This document shows, in pieces, positions 17,748-25,960 of a stretch of 64,000 nt of DNA. The notes beneath the pieces were generated by a model, which searched no databases, was not told the DNA's origin, and worked only from the letters and a program-made list of their open reading frames with translations. The position numbers and the translations under genes are program-made. Within the stretch, counting starts at the first letter, position 1; the number at the start of each line of letters is the position of its first letter. The DNA is from Melioribacter sp051488685 (GTDB lineage Bacteria > Bacteroidota > Ignavibacteria > Ignavibacteriales > Melioribacteraceae). The stretch lies in NCBI RefSeq assembly GCF_051488685.1, contig NZ_JBPSEH010000003.1, forward strand, positions 244,019 through 308,018. The letters are read 5' to 3'.

Positions 17748-19073
17748 CTATTGGGTAAAAGGTATTTCATCTCTACCAATGTTGTAATTCAGTTCAGCAA
17801 TCGTTGATAAAAAATCAATTATAATCTGGTTATAATTCAGTTTAGCAGTCGTTAATATTTTTTCAGCATCCAGTACATCGAGACTACTTCCTTTGCCTAT
17901 GTTGTATTTCAAATTAGCTGTAGATAAGCTTTCTTCTGCAAGCTTAACAATTTTTTGAGTTCCGCTCAATCTGCTTTTAATATCTTCCAACTTTATTAAA
18001 TTATTTTTTACACTTGTTTCAAGTTGCTGAAAAATAGCAGATTCATTTTCATTCAATGCATCAATTCGAATTTGAGCCTGCTCGATCTTGTCCTGAAAAT
18101 TCGCACCGTGGAAGAAGGGGAGAGAATAAGAAATTGTTACTCCAATATTCCAATTAAAATTTCCCATTGGAATTTTACTATCCTCAACATTTGTAATTCC
18201 AAATGCATAAAAATTTGGATAATATTCTTTGTTAAATAATTGGATTTCTTTTGCTCTTAGTTCTTTTTGTGTACAAATATTTTCTAAATCGGGGTGCATG
18301 TTTCCTAACAAGTTTTTCAATTCGTTTAAGTCATAAATCTTACCCGAATATTTATTCCACCATTCATCGGCATTATCCACTACATCAAAAGAGTCCGCCA
18401 ATGTGTTCCCACAGAGTACGTTTAAATTATTTCTCTGTACATCAAGCAGATTTTTTGCTTTTGACAGCTCATCAAGTGCGACTTCAATCTGCACGTTCGC
18501 TTTAATTACATCAAGATTTGAAACTTTGCCAATGCTGTAGAGAGCCTCAGCATTTTTAAGATGTTCTTTCAACTGTGCGATCGATTCTTCTTGAATCTGC
18601 ACTGTTCTTTTAGCTTTAAGCAATTCGAGATAATTCTTTGCTATAGAATAAGAAATAGCTAGACGTAATTTTTTTCCAAAGTTTCGATCAATGTTAGCCG
18701 TTTCATCAATATATTCTTTTTGCAGCGTATTTTTATTCCAGTCATAAATAAGCTGATTGATTCTGAAATCGGCATAAATGTCATTTAGTGAATTGCCCAG
18801 AAGTTTTTGTTTATTTGGAAGAAGGTATTTCCATCTCGAAATGTTCAAATCAAAAAATAACTGCGGCTGGTAATTTTTGTCCAGGTAATCAAGCTGTTTC
18901 AATACAGCCTGTATATTTTTATCATTGGCTCTCAATTGTGGATAATTTTCAAATGCAATATTAATAAGTTCATTTAGATTATATTGCTTTTTAGATGTCT
19001 GAGCCTCAATGGGTTTAAAGAAAAACAGAGCTATAATTAACGCTACCAACCATACTAAAAATTTTTGTTGCAT
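17748..19073 (-). CDS. TolC-family outer-membrane efflux channel
   Basis: 441 residues with a signal peptide. The repeated OEP pattern is clear: LNELINIAFENYPQLRAN at the start, helical hairpins with AEALYSIGKVSNLDVIKANV, and the second repeat SLSTANLKYNIGKGSSLDVL. The ATG overlaps the DUF169 stop (TAATG), so translation is probably coupled. Together with the next two genes it forms the exit duct of the pump. Confidence 0.9.
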   Translation of the reverse strand: MQQKFLVWLVALIIALFFFKPIEAQTSKKQYNLNELINIAFENYPQLRANDKNIQAVLKQLDYLDKNYQPQLFFDLNISRWKYLLPNKQKLLGNSLNDIYADFRINQLIYDWNKNTLQKEYIDETANIDRNFGKKLRLAISYSIAKNYLELLKAKRTVQIQEESIAQLKEHLKNAEALYSIGKVSNLDVIKANVQIEVALDELSKAKNLLDVQRNNLNVLCGNTLADSFDVVDNADEWWNKYSGKIYDLNELKNLLGNMHPDLENICTQKELRAKEIQLFNKEYYPNFYAFGITNVEDSKIPMGNFNWNIGVTISYSLPFFHGANFQDKIEQAQIRIDALNENESAIFQQLETSVKNNLIKLEDIKSRLSGTQKIVKLAEESLSTANLKYNIGKGSSLDVLDAEKILTTAKLNYNQIIIDFLSTIAELNYNIGRDEIPFTQ

Positions 19074-19810
19074 TATATTTTTTCTCCAACTCTTTTTGCA
19101 AATGCCTGATAAATTTGTTTTGCGCGAGACCTGTCAATCGCTTTTGATTTCAGATATTTTATATTTTCGTAAACCATATCAAGCTTTGCAGATGGCAGGC
19201 CGAGAATTGCCTCGCTTGATTTTGCATCGGTAGCGTCGCGGCATCCGTAGCATCCGAAGCTCATATTTATCTTTTGAGTCTTGAATGGAAGAACTATAGC
19301 ATCCACGCATATGGCTTGGAGAATGCTTGTGCTCATATTCAATCTCCCGCCTTCTTCATTCAGATATGCAAGTGAAATCCACATCAGTTTTTCCACTTCA
19401 TCCTCAATTACAATCACATCTGGATTATCTTCCCAATCTTTCAACGGTTTTGCTTCGATAGCCTCGTATTTACTCTGCTCGAGTCGTGGCATAGCTTCCA
19501 TTACTTTCACAGCCACATCTTTATCTCTGAATATTCCATAACCTTGCAGCATTGTTCCGTCTTGTAAATTTTTGGGTAGTGGTTTAAATCCCAAAGCCGC
19601 TGCGGCAGCCGGACAAGAAATGCCATCTTTTGTCAATACTAATTTTTCACCCTTTCTTGCACGCATAACCAATTGGCAAATTCTGTGATCTTCCGCTTTT
19701 GGAATTCCATTTAGAGAATAAGTTTCATAAAATTTAATTCCTACTGGCTCATATTCTAATCCTACCGATTGTATTAATGTTTCTGATATTGTTCTAAATT
19801 TTGTTTCCAT
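19073..19810 (-). CDS. DUF169 family protein
   Basis: 245 residues. DUF169 features are EPVGIKFYE near residue 20, CQLVMRARKGEKLVL, SCPAAAAALGFKPLP and a C-terminal GCYGCRDATDA cysteine pair. The family is found in anaerobes and archaea beside metal or redox genes; its biochemical role is not established. Four or more conserved cysteines suggest metal or cofactor binding. It overlaps the TolC gene and lies 2 bases after the stop of the Cys-rich thioredoxin-like gene, placing it in the pump operon. Confidence 0.82.
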   Translation of the reverse strand: METKFRTISETLIQSVGLEYEPVGIKFYETYSLNGIPKAEDHRICQLVMRARKGEKLVLTKDGISCPAAAAALGFKPLPKNLQDGTMLQGYGIFRDKDVAVKVMEAMPRLEQSKYEAIEAKPLKDWEDNPDVIVIEDEVEKLMWISLAYLNEEGGRLNMSTSILQAICVDAIVLPFKTQKINMSFGCYGCRDATDAKSSEAILGLPSAKLDMVYENIKYLKSKAIDRSRAKQIYQAFAKRVGEKI

Positions 19811-19812
19811 TT

Positions 19813-20445
19813 TTAATTCTCCAATAAATACCTGTTTAGTTCAGAATAGATATTTTCTTCTCTTGTAAAACGATGTATCTCTTTATTCTCTGAATCGAGA
19901 ATGATAACTGTCGGCACGAAATCCACTTTGTATTTCTGCTGAATTTCAAAATCTTCCCAGGTATCAATGATTGCATAATCGAAATTATTTTCTTTACAGA
20001 ATTTCTGTATTTCAGCTTCTTGATGATAACACATATCCAGCGCGCATTCACAAGACATTGAGGTAGAAAAAACAAGAATTTTTTGTTTAGAAGCTTTAAG
20101 CGCTTTCTGATAAAAATAATTATAACTTAGCGAGTTGAACTTATTATTCACAGCCAGGAAAATTTTTTTGAGAGTATCAATATTTTCCACATGCTTTAGC
20201 GAGCTCAAAAAAAGATCATATTCGGTTTTTAACTTAGAAGCTACAAATCCAGAATATTCATCAGTATAAGAAGATTTCAGCAAGTTATCTAAGTCGGTAT
20301 ATTTATTCTGATCCGGTAATTTTGAATGATGAAAGGAAATATTAATATCACTTATTTCGTTTCTAAGCTGGTCAATTTTATATTGAGAAAAAGACGTATT
20401 ATAAAACAAGATTAGGAACAAAATTTTCAAGACTATATATTTCAT
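19813..20445 (-). CDS. Secreted thioredoxin-like protein with CxC-x4-C site
   Basis: 210 residues with a signal peptide (MKYIVLKILFLILFYNTSF). A helical region of about 110 residues is followed by a thioredoxin fold: ILVFSTSMSCECALDMCYHQ, then the cis-Pro loop VDFVPTVIILDSENKEIH. The usual CxxC is replaced by CEC-ALDMC, so a metal- or metalloid-binding or unusual disulfide function is possible. It lies 2 bases from the DUF169 start and belongs to the same operon. Confidence 0.75.
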   Translation of the reverse strand: MKYIVLKILFLILFYNTSFSQYKIDQLRNEISDINISFHHSKLPDQNKYTDLDNLLKSSYTDEYSGFVASKLKTEYDLFLSSLKHVENIDTLKKIFLAVNNKFNSLSYNYFYQKALKASKQKILVFSTSMSCECALDMCYHQEAEIQKFCKENNFDYAIIDTWEDFEIQQKYKVDFVPTVIILDSENKEIHRFTREENIYSELNRYLLEN

Positions 20446-20475
20446 ACAGTACCAAGCAACCTGTATAATGATTAA

Positions 20476-20718
20476 TTATTGTGAATTGTCATTAAGCCAT
20501 TTTAGAATTTGTTCTTCTTTAGGAACTATACCAAAACTTACTACTTTTTCATCCACTACAAGTCCTGGTGTCATCATTATACCGTAACTCATCATTTCAT
20601 TTATATCTTCCACTTTTTTAACTTCGGCTTGAATATTGTTTTTCATAACCACATCTCTAACTTTCGCTTCGAGAGCTCTACATTTACTGCAGCCGGGTCC
20701 TAATATTTTTACAACCAT
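20476..20718 (-). CDS. Mini-thioredoxin (MTH895 family), copy 2
   Basis: 80 residues from ATG 20718 (MVVKILGPGCSKC), preceded by a strong AGGAGG; the frame to 20799 overlaps the ProC gene and lacks a site. The active site is GPGCSKCRALE and the cis-Pro loop MMTPGLVVD. It differs from the copy at 4588 mainly in surface residues (both share GIMMTPGLV and EEQILKWLN-type ends). A cytoplasmic thiol relay for the neighbouring redox genes is likely. Confidence 0.88.
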   Translation of the reverse strand: MVVKILGPGCSKCRALEAKVRDVVMKNNIQAEVKKVEDINEMMSYGIMMTPGLVVDEKVVSFGIVPKEEQILKWLNDNSQ

Positions 20719-20740
20719 AGAAACATTCCTCCTTTTAAGT

Positions 20741-21544
20741 TTATTCGATGAGTTTTTTTTCACACTGTTGAATTTTTTCATAAGCGGTTTTAACAGCATC
20801 GTAAAAAATTTGTTTTTCGATTTCCTCGTTAATCGTTCTTGTTCCTATCATGCCCAATAATTCATCAGGGTCTTTCATTGTCTGTAGTATTAATTCCGCT
20901 GTACCTTTCATTGTTCCGACAACTAATTTGTTAGCCAATTCTTTATCAAACCCTTTTTGTTCAGTAAATTCCAATAATGATTTAACTGCAGGTAACCAAT
21001 ATGTTGGTCCAACTGCAGTAACTGCGGTCGCAATATTCATCAGTTCTTCATCAATTTCTATCGCGTCACCAAATACGGAAAGTATCTTTTGAACATTTTG
21101 TTTCAATTCTTCATTAACGAATTTACCACAGCAGTAGGGATTTACACCTTTGCCAACTTGAGACGGCGTGTTGGGTATAACCCGAACGACGGGAGAATTT
21201 TCACATAAGACACTTTCAATCAACCAGGTAGGAATAGCAGCAGCAAGGGAAATGATTAGTTGCTTTTTTACAATCCCACGACAGTTTTCCGATAAAACAA
21301 TTTTAATTTGTTTTGGAGGTACTGCAAGAAATACAATATCGCCAAACTCAGCAGATTCATTGTTATTTTCGGTCACGCGTATACAGAATTTTTCTTTTAA
21401 GTATTCGAGTCTACTCTTATCAACATCCGATACCATTAAATTTTCTTTGGAAGCAAATTCTACATCGAGAAGGCGACTTATAAATACTTCACTAATTTTT
21501 CCTCCACCGATGAATGATATTTTTCTTTCTTCTATGTTTTTCAT
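20741..21544 (-). CDS. Pyrroline-5-carboxylate reductase-like (ProC family)
   Basis: 267 residues, the normal ProC length. The N-terminal Rossmann motif is ISFIGGGKISEVF, then VFLAVPPKQIK, the RVIPNTPSQVGKGV motif and the C-terminal dimer domain with ATAVTAVGPTYWL (P5CR usually has AxSGSGPAY). The altered SGSGPAY (TAVGPTY) suggests it may reduce another imine or act as a distant paralogue rather than as the housekeeping proline enzyme. It sits between Cfa and a mini-thioredoxin, not among amino-acid genes. Confidence 0.8.
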   Translation of the reverse strand: MKNIEERKISFIGGGKISEVFISRLLDVEFASKENLMVSDVDKSRLEYLKEKFCIRVTENNNESAEFGDIVFLAVPPKQIKIVLSENCRGIVKKQLIISLAAAIPTWLIESVLCENSPVVRVIPNTPSQVGKGVNPYCCGKFVNEELKQNVQKILSVFGDAIEIDEELMNIATAVTAVGPTYWLPAVKSLLEFTEQKGFDKELANKLVVGTMKGTAELILQTMKDPDELLGMIGTRTINEEIEKQIFYDAVKTAYEKIQQCEKKLIE

Positions 21545-21570
21545 TTTTTAACCTCTAAATAGAATTCAAA

Positions 21571-22713
21571 TTAACGCACCGCTGTATATCCTCCTGGCAC
21601 ACCGGTTTTAGATAAGACAAACTGCCAAAGTTGATTTTTTCTTGCTCTGAAGGAACCGGCCGAGGATAGTAAAAAGTATTTCCACATTCTAAAGAATCTT
21701 TCTCCGTATTTATCTTTTATCCTGTCCCAGTTATCAATAAAGTTTTTATACCAGGCCATTAAGGTTTTATCGTAGTCAGCGCCAAAGTTGTGTAAGTCTT
21801 CAATTACAAACAGTTTTTCCATTGCTTTACTCAACTGTGCTACAGATGGAAGCATTCCATTCGGGAAAATATATTTATCTGTCCATGGATCACCAGCATT
21901 GACGGATTTTAAATTTCCTATCGTATGAAGTAAAAACAATCCATCTTCTTTTAAGCACTTTTCTGCAACCTTAAAGTAAGTTTTATAATTTTTGTAGCCG
22001 ACGTGTTCTATCATTCCGATACTCACAATACGATCATATTTTTCATTAATATTTCTATAGTCGGTTAAGCGAAATTCAACCGGGAGGCCCTCGCACATTT
22101 TACGACCGAGTTCAACTTGCTCTTTTGACACTGTAACTCCGACAACCTCAACGCCGTATTTTTCTGCTGCATATTTACCAAATGCACCCCAACCGCAGCC
22201 GATATCGAGAACTCTCATTCCGGGTTCGAGATAAAGTTTTTTACAGATTAGTTCGAGTTTATTTTCCTGTGCTTCATCGAGTGTCTTTGCATTTTTCCAG
22301 TAAGCGCAGCTATAGTTCATTCTCTTATCGAGCAGATTCCGGAATAAATCATTGCCAAGATCATAATGCCTTTCGCCAATAATAAACGCTCTCTTTACAG
22401 ACTGCATATTAATGATTTTTGCAAGAGCAAATCTTGCAAGAATAAAAATGCTCCTTTTTATTTTTTCATCGAGTTTAGCAGTTAACACTTTGTAAATGAA
22501 TGAATCAATTTCCTTAGCGTCCCACCAACCATCCATATAAGATTCACCGAGTCCAAGTTCGCCTTGAGTGAGAACTCTTTTATAAAACTCATCATTATGA
22601 ACAGTTATATCCCAAGAATTACTTCCGTTAATTTTTATACCAGCATAACCTAAAATTTCTTCGGCGATATTTTTGTATTTATTTTTCAAGTTAATTTTTA
22701 CTAATTCTTTCAA
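21571..22713 (-). CDS. cfa: Cyclopropane-fatty-acyl-phospholipid synthase
   Basis: 380 residues. The SAM-binding motif is VLDIGCGWGAFGKYAAEKYG, preceded by HYDLGNDLFRNLLDKRMNYS and followed by GMIEHVGYKNY, all diagnostic of Cfa. It transfers a methylene group from SAM to unsaturated acyl chains in the membrane, a stress adaptation. The start appears to be TTG at 22713; no in-frame ATG occurs near the expected N-terminus. It is followed after 26 bases by the ProC-like gene. Confidence 0.92.
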   Translation of the reverse strand: MKELVKINLKNKYKNIAEEILGYAGIKINGSNSWDITVHNDEFYKRVLTQGELGLGESYMDGWWDAKEIDSFIYKVLTAKLDEKIKRSIFILARFALAKIINMQSVKRAFIIGERHYDLGNDLFRNLLDKRMNYSCAYWKNAKTLDEAQENKLELICKKLYLEPGMRVLDIGCGWGAFGKYAAEKYGVEVVGVTVSKEQVELGRKMCEGLPVEFRLTDYRNINEKYDRIVSIGMIEHVGYKNYKTYFKVAEKCLKEDGLFLLHTIGNLKSVNAGDPWTDKYIFPNGMLPSVAQLSKAMEKLFVIEDLHNFGADYDKTLMAWYKNFIDNWDRIKDKYGERFFRMWKYFLLSSAGSFRARKNQLWQFVLSKTGVPGGYTAVR

Positions 22714-22781
22714 CTATATCTCATCTCTTTTCCACAAAGAATTTAAAATCTGCATAATAATCATCATAATTGAATATATAT

Positions 22782-23066
22782 TTATGCAGTACTTTTATAT
22801 TTCTCTCTCAACTCTTGAAGCAGCTTCACAAATTCATTTTTATCAGGAAATGAGATTGCGTTCATTTCACATTCTTTACTACAGGCCGAACAGCCGACAA
22901 CACAGTTATACGGATTGGCTACTATTGTTGATAATTCTCCTTGAGCAAAAACATTATTGGAGCAAAAATCCAAACAGGCGCCACAACTATTGCACAACTC
23001 AGGGTCAATTGTTGGGTACCATGGAATTTTTTCGCGCGGTATTCCCATATATGTTTGACCGGCCAT
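22782..23066 (-). CDS. 2[4Fe-4S] ferredoxin
   Basis: 94 residues. The first cluster motif is CNSCGACLDFC, the second CVVGCSACSKEC in NPYNCVVGCSAC. The following AISFPDKNEF segment is typical of this ferredoxin group. ATG 23066 has GAGGAGG upstream and lies 2 bases after the stop of the Cys-containing gene at 23069, so the two are translated together and may interact. The decayed copy at 12114-12662 is of the same type. Confidence 0.9.
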   Translation of the reverse strand: MAGQTYMGIPREKIPWYPTIDPELCNSCGACLDFCSNNVFAQGELSTIVANPYNCVVGCSACSKECEMNAISFPDKNEFVKLLQELREKYKSTA

Positions 23067-23068
23067 AG

Positions 23069-23446
23069 CTATACCTCCTCAAGAGCTTTCTTAATGTCAT
23101 TAAAAGCTGTCTCTGTATTCTTGAAAGATATTGAAACTGGTTTCCAGTTATTGTTCATTTGAACATTTGCGCGTTCAAAACCGTCCCGCAATAATTTTTT
23201 TTGTTTTTCTTCTTTGCAAGCTGGTGTAATGTAGGCTACATTATCTTTCAATAAATCAGCCAGGAGATTTTCACCGTTCTCTTCGCATAATCTCGGGTGT
23301 AGTAACATATAATCGTGCGGCAGCTCAAGACGGATTCTTTCGGCAAGTTCACCGAAGTTAATATCTTTCATACTCGGGCAAGCAAAGCTACATGTACACA
23401 TTAAAATTGCTTTTTTTCTTTCTTGGTTTTTTGTTGCAGTGTTCAT
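23069..23446 (-). CDS. Small cysteine-containing protein, function unknown
   Basis: 125 residues, no signal peptide. It has MCTCSFACPSM near residue 16, LHPRLCEENGENLL near residue 50, and ITPACKEEKQKKLL. The spacing CxCx3C...C...C resembles cysteine patterns in heterodisulfide-reductase A-like and related electron-transfer proteins, but I cannot assign a family. GGAGGA precedes ATG 23446. The next gene is a ferredoxin with almost no gap, so an iron-sulfur or thiol electron-transfer role is likely. Confidence 0.65.
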   Translation of the reverse strand: MNTATKNQERKKAILMCTCSFACPSMKDINFGELAERIRLELPHDYMLLHPRLCEENGENLLADLLKDNVAYITPACKEEKQKKLLRDGFERANVQMNNNWKPVSISFKNTETAFNDIKKALEEV

Positions 23447-23529
23447 ATTGATATTCCTCCCAATTATTAGTGATATACTTTTATTTTTTCTATTAGGATC
23501 ATAATACTCAATAAATAATTATCATTCAT

Positions 23530-23745
23530 TCTTTAATGCAGAATTAAATTCAGTTTTGTTTCCTCGACTATATTCCTTTTCAGCTCCACAGTTTCCGCAA
23601 TAACAGATCAGTACTTTACGCTCATCCTTTTATCCCTGCTTTTCAAATTCAAGCGACAACTGAGCTATCATCGTTAAATGCTTTCATATATTCAAAGAAC
23701 TCTTGTCCACCTGCAATTATTTCTTTTATGATTATATGAGCAAGA
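23530..23745 (-). pseudogene. Possible remnant of a small zinc-ribbon-like protein
   Basis: Read leftward, one frame gives IAGGQEFFEYMKAFNDDSS and another LEFEKQG, then DERKVLICYCGNCGAEKEYS. The two pieces look like a single small protein with a CxCGNCGAE knuckle broken by a frame change and stops. The family is not recognised. It lies in the 320-base gap between the ArsR gene at 23771 and the Cys protein at 23069. Confidence 0.3.
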
Positions 23746-23770
23746 AATCATATTTACATAAAAAAAAATA

Positions 23771-24073
23771 TTATACCTCTATCTTAGTTCTTACTTTCAT
23801 GCTGTCTTCTGTTATTTTTTCAGCCAAGTTAATTATTTCATAAATCCTATCATCTGCTATTTTATAATTCATACGTACACCTTCTTTCCACGCAATTAAA
23901 ACTCCTGCCTTTACCAGTGTACTCAGATGCCTTGACAAATTTGATTGTTCTAGACCTACTTTCGGAAGAATTTCACAGCCGCAAAGTACCTTTTCTTTTT
24001 CTAATAACTTTAATATTCTAATTCTGTTTGGATGAGAAATTGCCGTTAACATTTCTGACATCTTGCTTTCCAT
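23771..24073 (-). CDS. ArsR/SmtB-family metalloregulator
   Basis: 100 residues from ATG 24073, which has AAGGAG upstream; the frame to 24100 would need TTG. The HTH reads ISHPNRIRILKLLEKEKVLC, LEQSNLSRHLSTLVKAGVLI, WKEGVRMNYKI. VLCGCEI puts a CxC pair in helix 3, an As(III)/Sb(III) or soft-metal site. An inverted repeat of TATATGC/GCATATA lies 29-50 bases upstream. It probably controls the downstream ferredoxin/Cfa genes, its own gene, or both. Confidence 0.88.
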   Translation of the reverse strand: MESKMSEMLTAISHPNRIRILKLLEKEKVLCGCEILPKVGLEQSNLSRHLSTLVKAGVLIAWKEGVRMNYKIADDRIYEIINLAEKITEDSMKVRTKIEV

Positions 24074-24101
24074 TAATAACTTCTCCTTCTTTATATCCAA
24101 A

Positions 24102-24123
24102 TATATGCCAATATTAGCATATA
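24102..24123. promoter_or_regulatory. TATATGC-N8-GCATATA palindrome (putative ArsR operator)
   Basis: Perfect 7-bp inverted arms upstream of the ArsR start at 24073. The ATATGC half-site is the same as in the larger palindrome upstream of the ArsR gene at 31143, which suggests the two regulators recognise similar DNA. Confidence 0.55.
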
Positions 24124-24166
24124 AAAAAATAATAAAAATAACGTCATTCTATATTTTTTATCATTA

Positions 24167-24559
24167 TTAAGAAAAAATCTTTCTCAAAATTCCGATTGGA
24201 CATACATTGCTTATATAATCGATTTTTAATTCCTTTGCTTTTTCAATGGCAGTATTATCAAAGCAGTTTGGAGGGAACCAGATTTTATCCACTCCAATTT
24301 CTTTTACAACCGGAACAACATTAATTGTGTTCTTTGGTGCAAGTGCAATCAATACAACATCAGGTTTTTCCGGTAGTTCCTTTAATGATGGATAGCATTT
24401 TATCCCTTCAATCTCATCATATTTGGGATTAATCGGAAAGATTTTAAATCCATAATCTTTAAATACACAAACAAGCTCATATCCATACTTCATCACTTCA
24501 TTTGAAGCACCGACTATGGCGAATGATTTTTTTGATTTAAGAATATCTTCGGCTAACAT
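24167..24559 (-). CDS. CoA-binding domain protein (YccU-like)
   Basis: 130 residues from ATG 24559 (MLAEDILKSKKSFAIVGASN), preceded by AAAGGA; the upstream extension to 24640 is not family-like. It has the Rossmann CoA_binding_2 fold: SFAIVGASNEVMKYGYELV, FPINPKYDEIEGIKCYPSL, DVVLIALAP and the C-terminal NVCPIGIL cysteine-proline motif. Proteins of this family bind CoA, sometimes through a Cys that forms a CoA disulfide. It may act in low-molecular-weight thiol metabolism, in line with its neighbours. Confidence 0.85.
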   Translation of the reverse strand: MLAEDILKSKKSFAIVGASNEVMKYGYELVCVFKDYGFKIFPINPKYDEIEGIKCYPSLKELPEKPDVVLIALAPKNTINVVPVVKEIGVDKIWFPPNCFDNTAIEKAKELKIDYISNVCPIGILRKIFS

Positions 24560-24657
24560 TATTGATAATCCTTTTAGTCTTTTAACGGAACGCTGATTTA
24601 GCAGATTTAGCTGATCCGAACGAATTTTAGTCTGCACCAATCAGCTCAATTGACGTT

Positions 24658-24867
24658 CTATTTCTTCTTTTTGATTTCTCTCAGATAATTTTTCTGCTGA
24701 TTGAATTTATTATTAATCATCACAACCGGTGTTTGAAGTTTTTCATTCCGAATATCTTCAAGAATATATTTGTAATGAAAAGATTCAGGTAAAAAAATTT
24801 CGGTCAGTTTCATATCAAATATATCCCTCATCCGGGCTTTAAATTTTTCCGAAACCAGTTTCAACAT
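24658..24867 (-). CDS. Hypothetical small protein
   Basis: 69 residues starting MLKLVSEKFKARM and ending in a lysine-rich tail (REIKKKK). No motif, signal peptide or membrane segment is visible. The middle (LTEIFLPESFHYKYILEDIR, then TPVVMINNKF) looks like a folded fragment, so this may be the remnant of a longer gene. It stands between the CoA-binding gene and a palindromic repeat. Confidence 0.35.
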   Translation of the reverse strand: MLKLVSEKFKARMRDIFDMKLTEIFLPESFHYKYILEDIRNEKLQTPVVMINNKFNQQKNYLREIKKKK

Positions 24868-24961
24868 TATATCGCCAGTTGTTTTCGAAACTGCAAGCGC
24901 CGAGGGGCATAACGAATATTTTTATGTCAAATTTTTGAGCCCTATTCTAACTAAGCCTCAA

Positions 24962-25043
24962 AAGATTGCTTCGTCGTTTTACTCCTTTCAGTGGTTGCTT
25001 TCATTTCTGTCATTACGGGCGAAGCGAAGTAATCCCAATCTTT
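24962..25043. repeat. REP-like palindromic repeat
   Basis: The left end reads AGATTGCTTCGTCG and the right end CATTACGGGCGAAGCGAAGT followed by AATCCCAATCT; the ends are imperfect inverted complements, so the element can fold into a long stem. The sequence type (TCATTGCGAGCGAAGCGAAG, then CAATCT and relatives) is a widespread intergenic repeat in many bacterial genomes. It lies just downstream of the universal-stress-protein gene. Confidence 0.55.
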
Positions 25044-25044
25044 A

Positions 25045-25920
25045 TTATCTCAATGCCGGAATTAATAGCACAGAGATATTTGCGTTCCTTACAACATTAT
25101 GACTCACGCTCCCGACAAAAATTTCTTCGACGAATCCTCTTCCCTGACTACCCATAACAATTAGTGAATAATCTTTTTTTGCTTCTTCTAAAATTTCTTT
25201 TGTGGGAATGCCATAAGTAATTTTAATCTCAACATTTGTGGCACCTTTTTCAATAAGAGCTTTCTTTCTCATCTCTAATCGTTCCATATCGATCTTATTG
25301 AATTCATCGAGTTTATCTTTAAGATGTTTATCAATTTTGGTTTTATCCTGAACGTGCATTAATGTTATTTTTTTTGCGCCGTATTCAACAAGCTTTTCGA
25401 GATAAGTGAATGCTCTAAATGCTGTATCTGAAAAATCAGTTGGATATAAAATTCGTTTTGCAAAATTAGCGCAGGTTGCCTCAACGCATTTTTCACCATT
25501 TTTTTCTGTAACAAAAGTTCTTACAACAAGCAAAGGCTTTTTATGGCTATGCAAAATCTCAGAAGTTACACCACCAATTCTGAAAAGAATATGCTGTGCA
25601 GCAGTTTCTCCGTGCGTACCAATCACAATAAGTGATACATCTTTTGTTTCAGCATATTTATTAATTTCTTCTGAAGGGATCCCGGGTGCAATTTCAAGTT
25701 TTACATTTAACCCCTGATCTTCAAGCATCTTCTTTTGACGGAGTAAATCGGGTTCAGCAATATCTTTTAAAAGATTTTTTAATGACTCGATGTGCCTTAC
25801 GCCTAACGCGTAGAATAAAATTACTTCCTCTGCACCCAGATTTTTCAATAAGTTTCCACAACTTATAACCGCATCCGATGCCTTCGAAATATCAGTTGCT
25901 AATAAAATTTTCTTAAACAT
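25045..25920 (-). CDS. Tandem universal stress protein (two Usp domains)
   Basis: 291 residues made of two Usp domains (about 1-145 and 150-291). Each starts with an ILLATDISKAS or ILYPTDFSDTA strand-turn. The second domain keeps the ATP-binding pattern GSQGRGFVEEIFVGSVSH; the first reads GTHGETAAQHILFRIGGV, close to but less regular than the consensus. Cytoplasmic stress function is expected. It is co-directional with the ACR3 gene, 40 bases downstream of it. Confidence 0.9.
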   Translation of the reverse strand: MFKKILLATDISKASDAVISCGNLLKNLGAEEVILFYALGVRHIESLKNLLKDIAEPDLLRQKKMLEDQGLNVKLEIAPGIPSEEINKYAETKDVSLIVIGTHGETAAQHILFRIGGVTSEILHSHKKPLLVVRTFVTEKNGEKCVEATCANFAKRILYPTDFSDTAFRAFTYLEKLVEYGAKKITLMHVQDKTKIDKHLKDKLDEFNKIDMERLEMRKKALIEKGATNVEIKITYGIPTKEILEEAKKDYSLIVMGSQGRGFVEEIFVGSVSHNVVRNANISVLLIPALR

Positions 25921-25960
25921 TTTTTCACCTTTGCTTAATAATTTTTTACAATTCTTACAG

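Noticed and set aside
24074..24100. Longer N-terminus of the ArsR protein (start at 24100)
   Set aside because: It would need a TTG start; ATG 24073 has a proper AAGGAG site and fits ArsR length.
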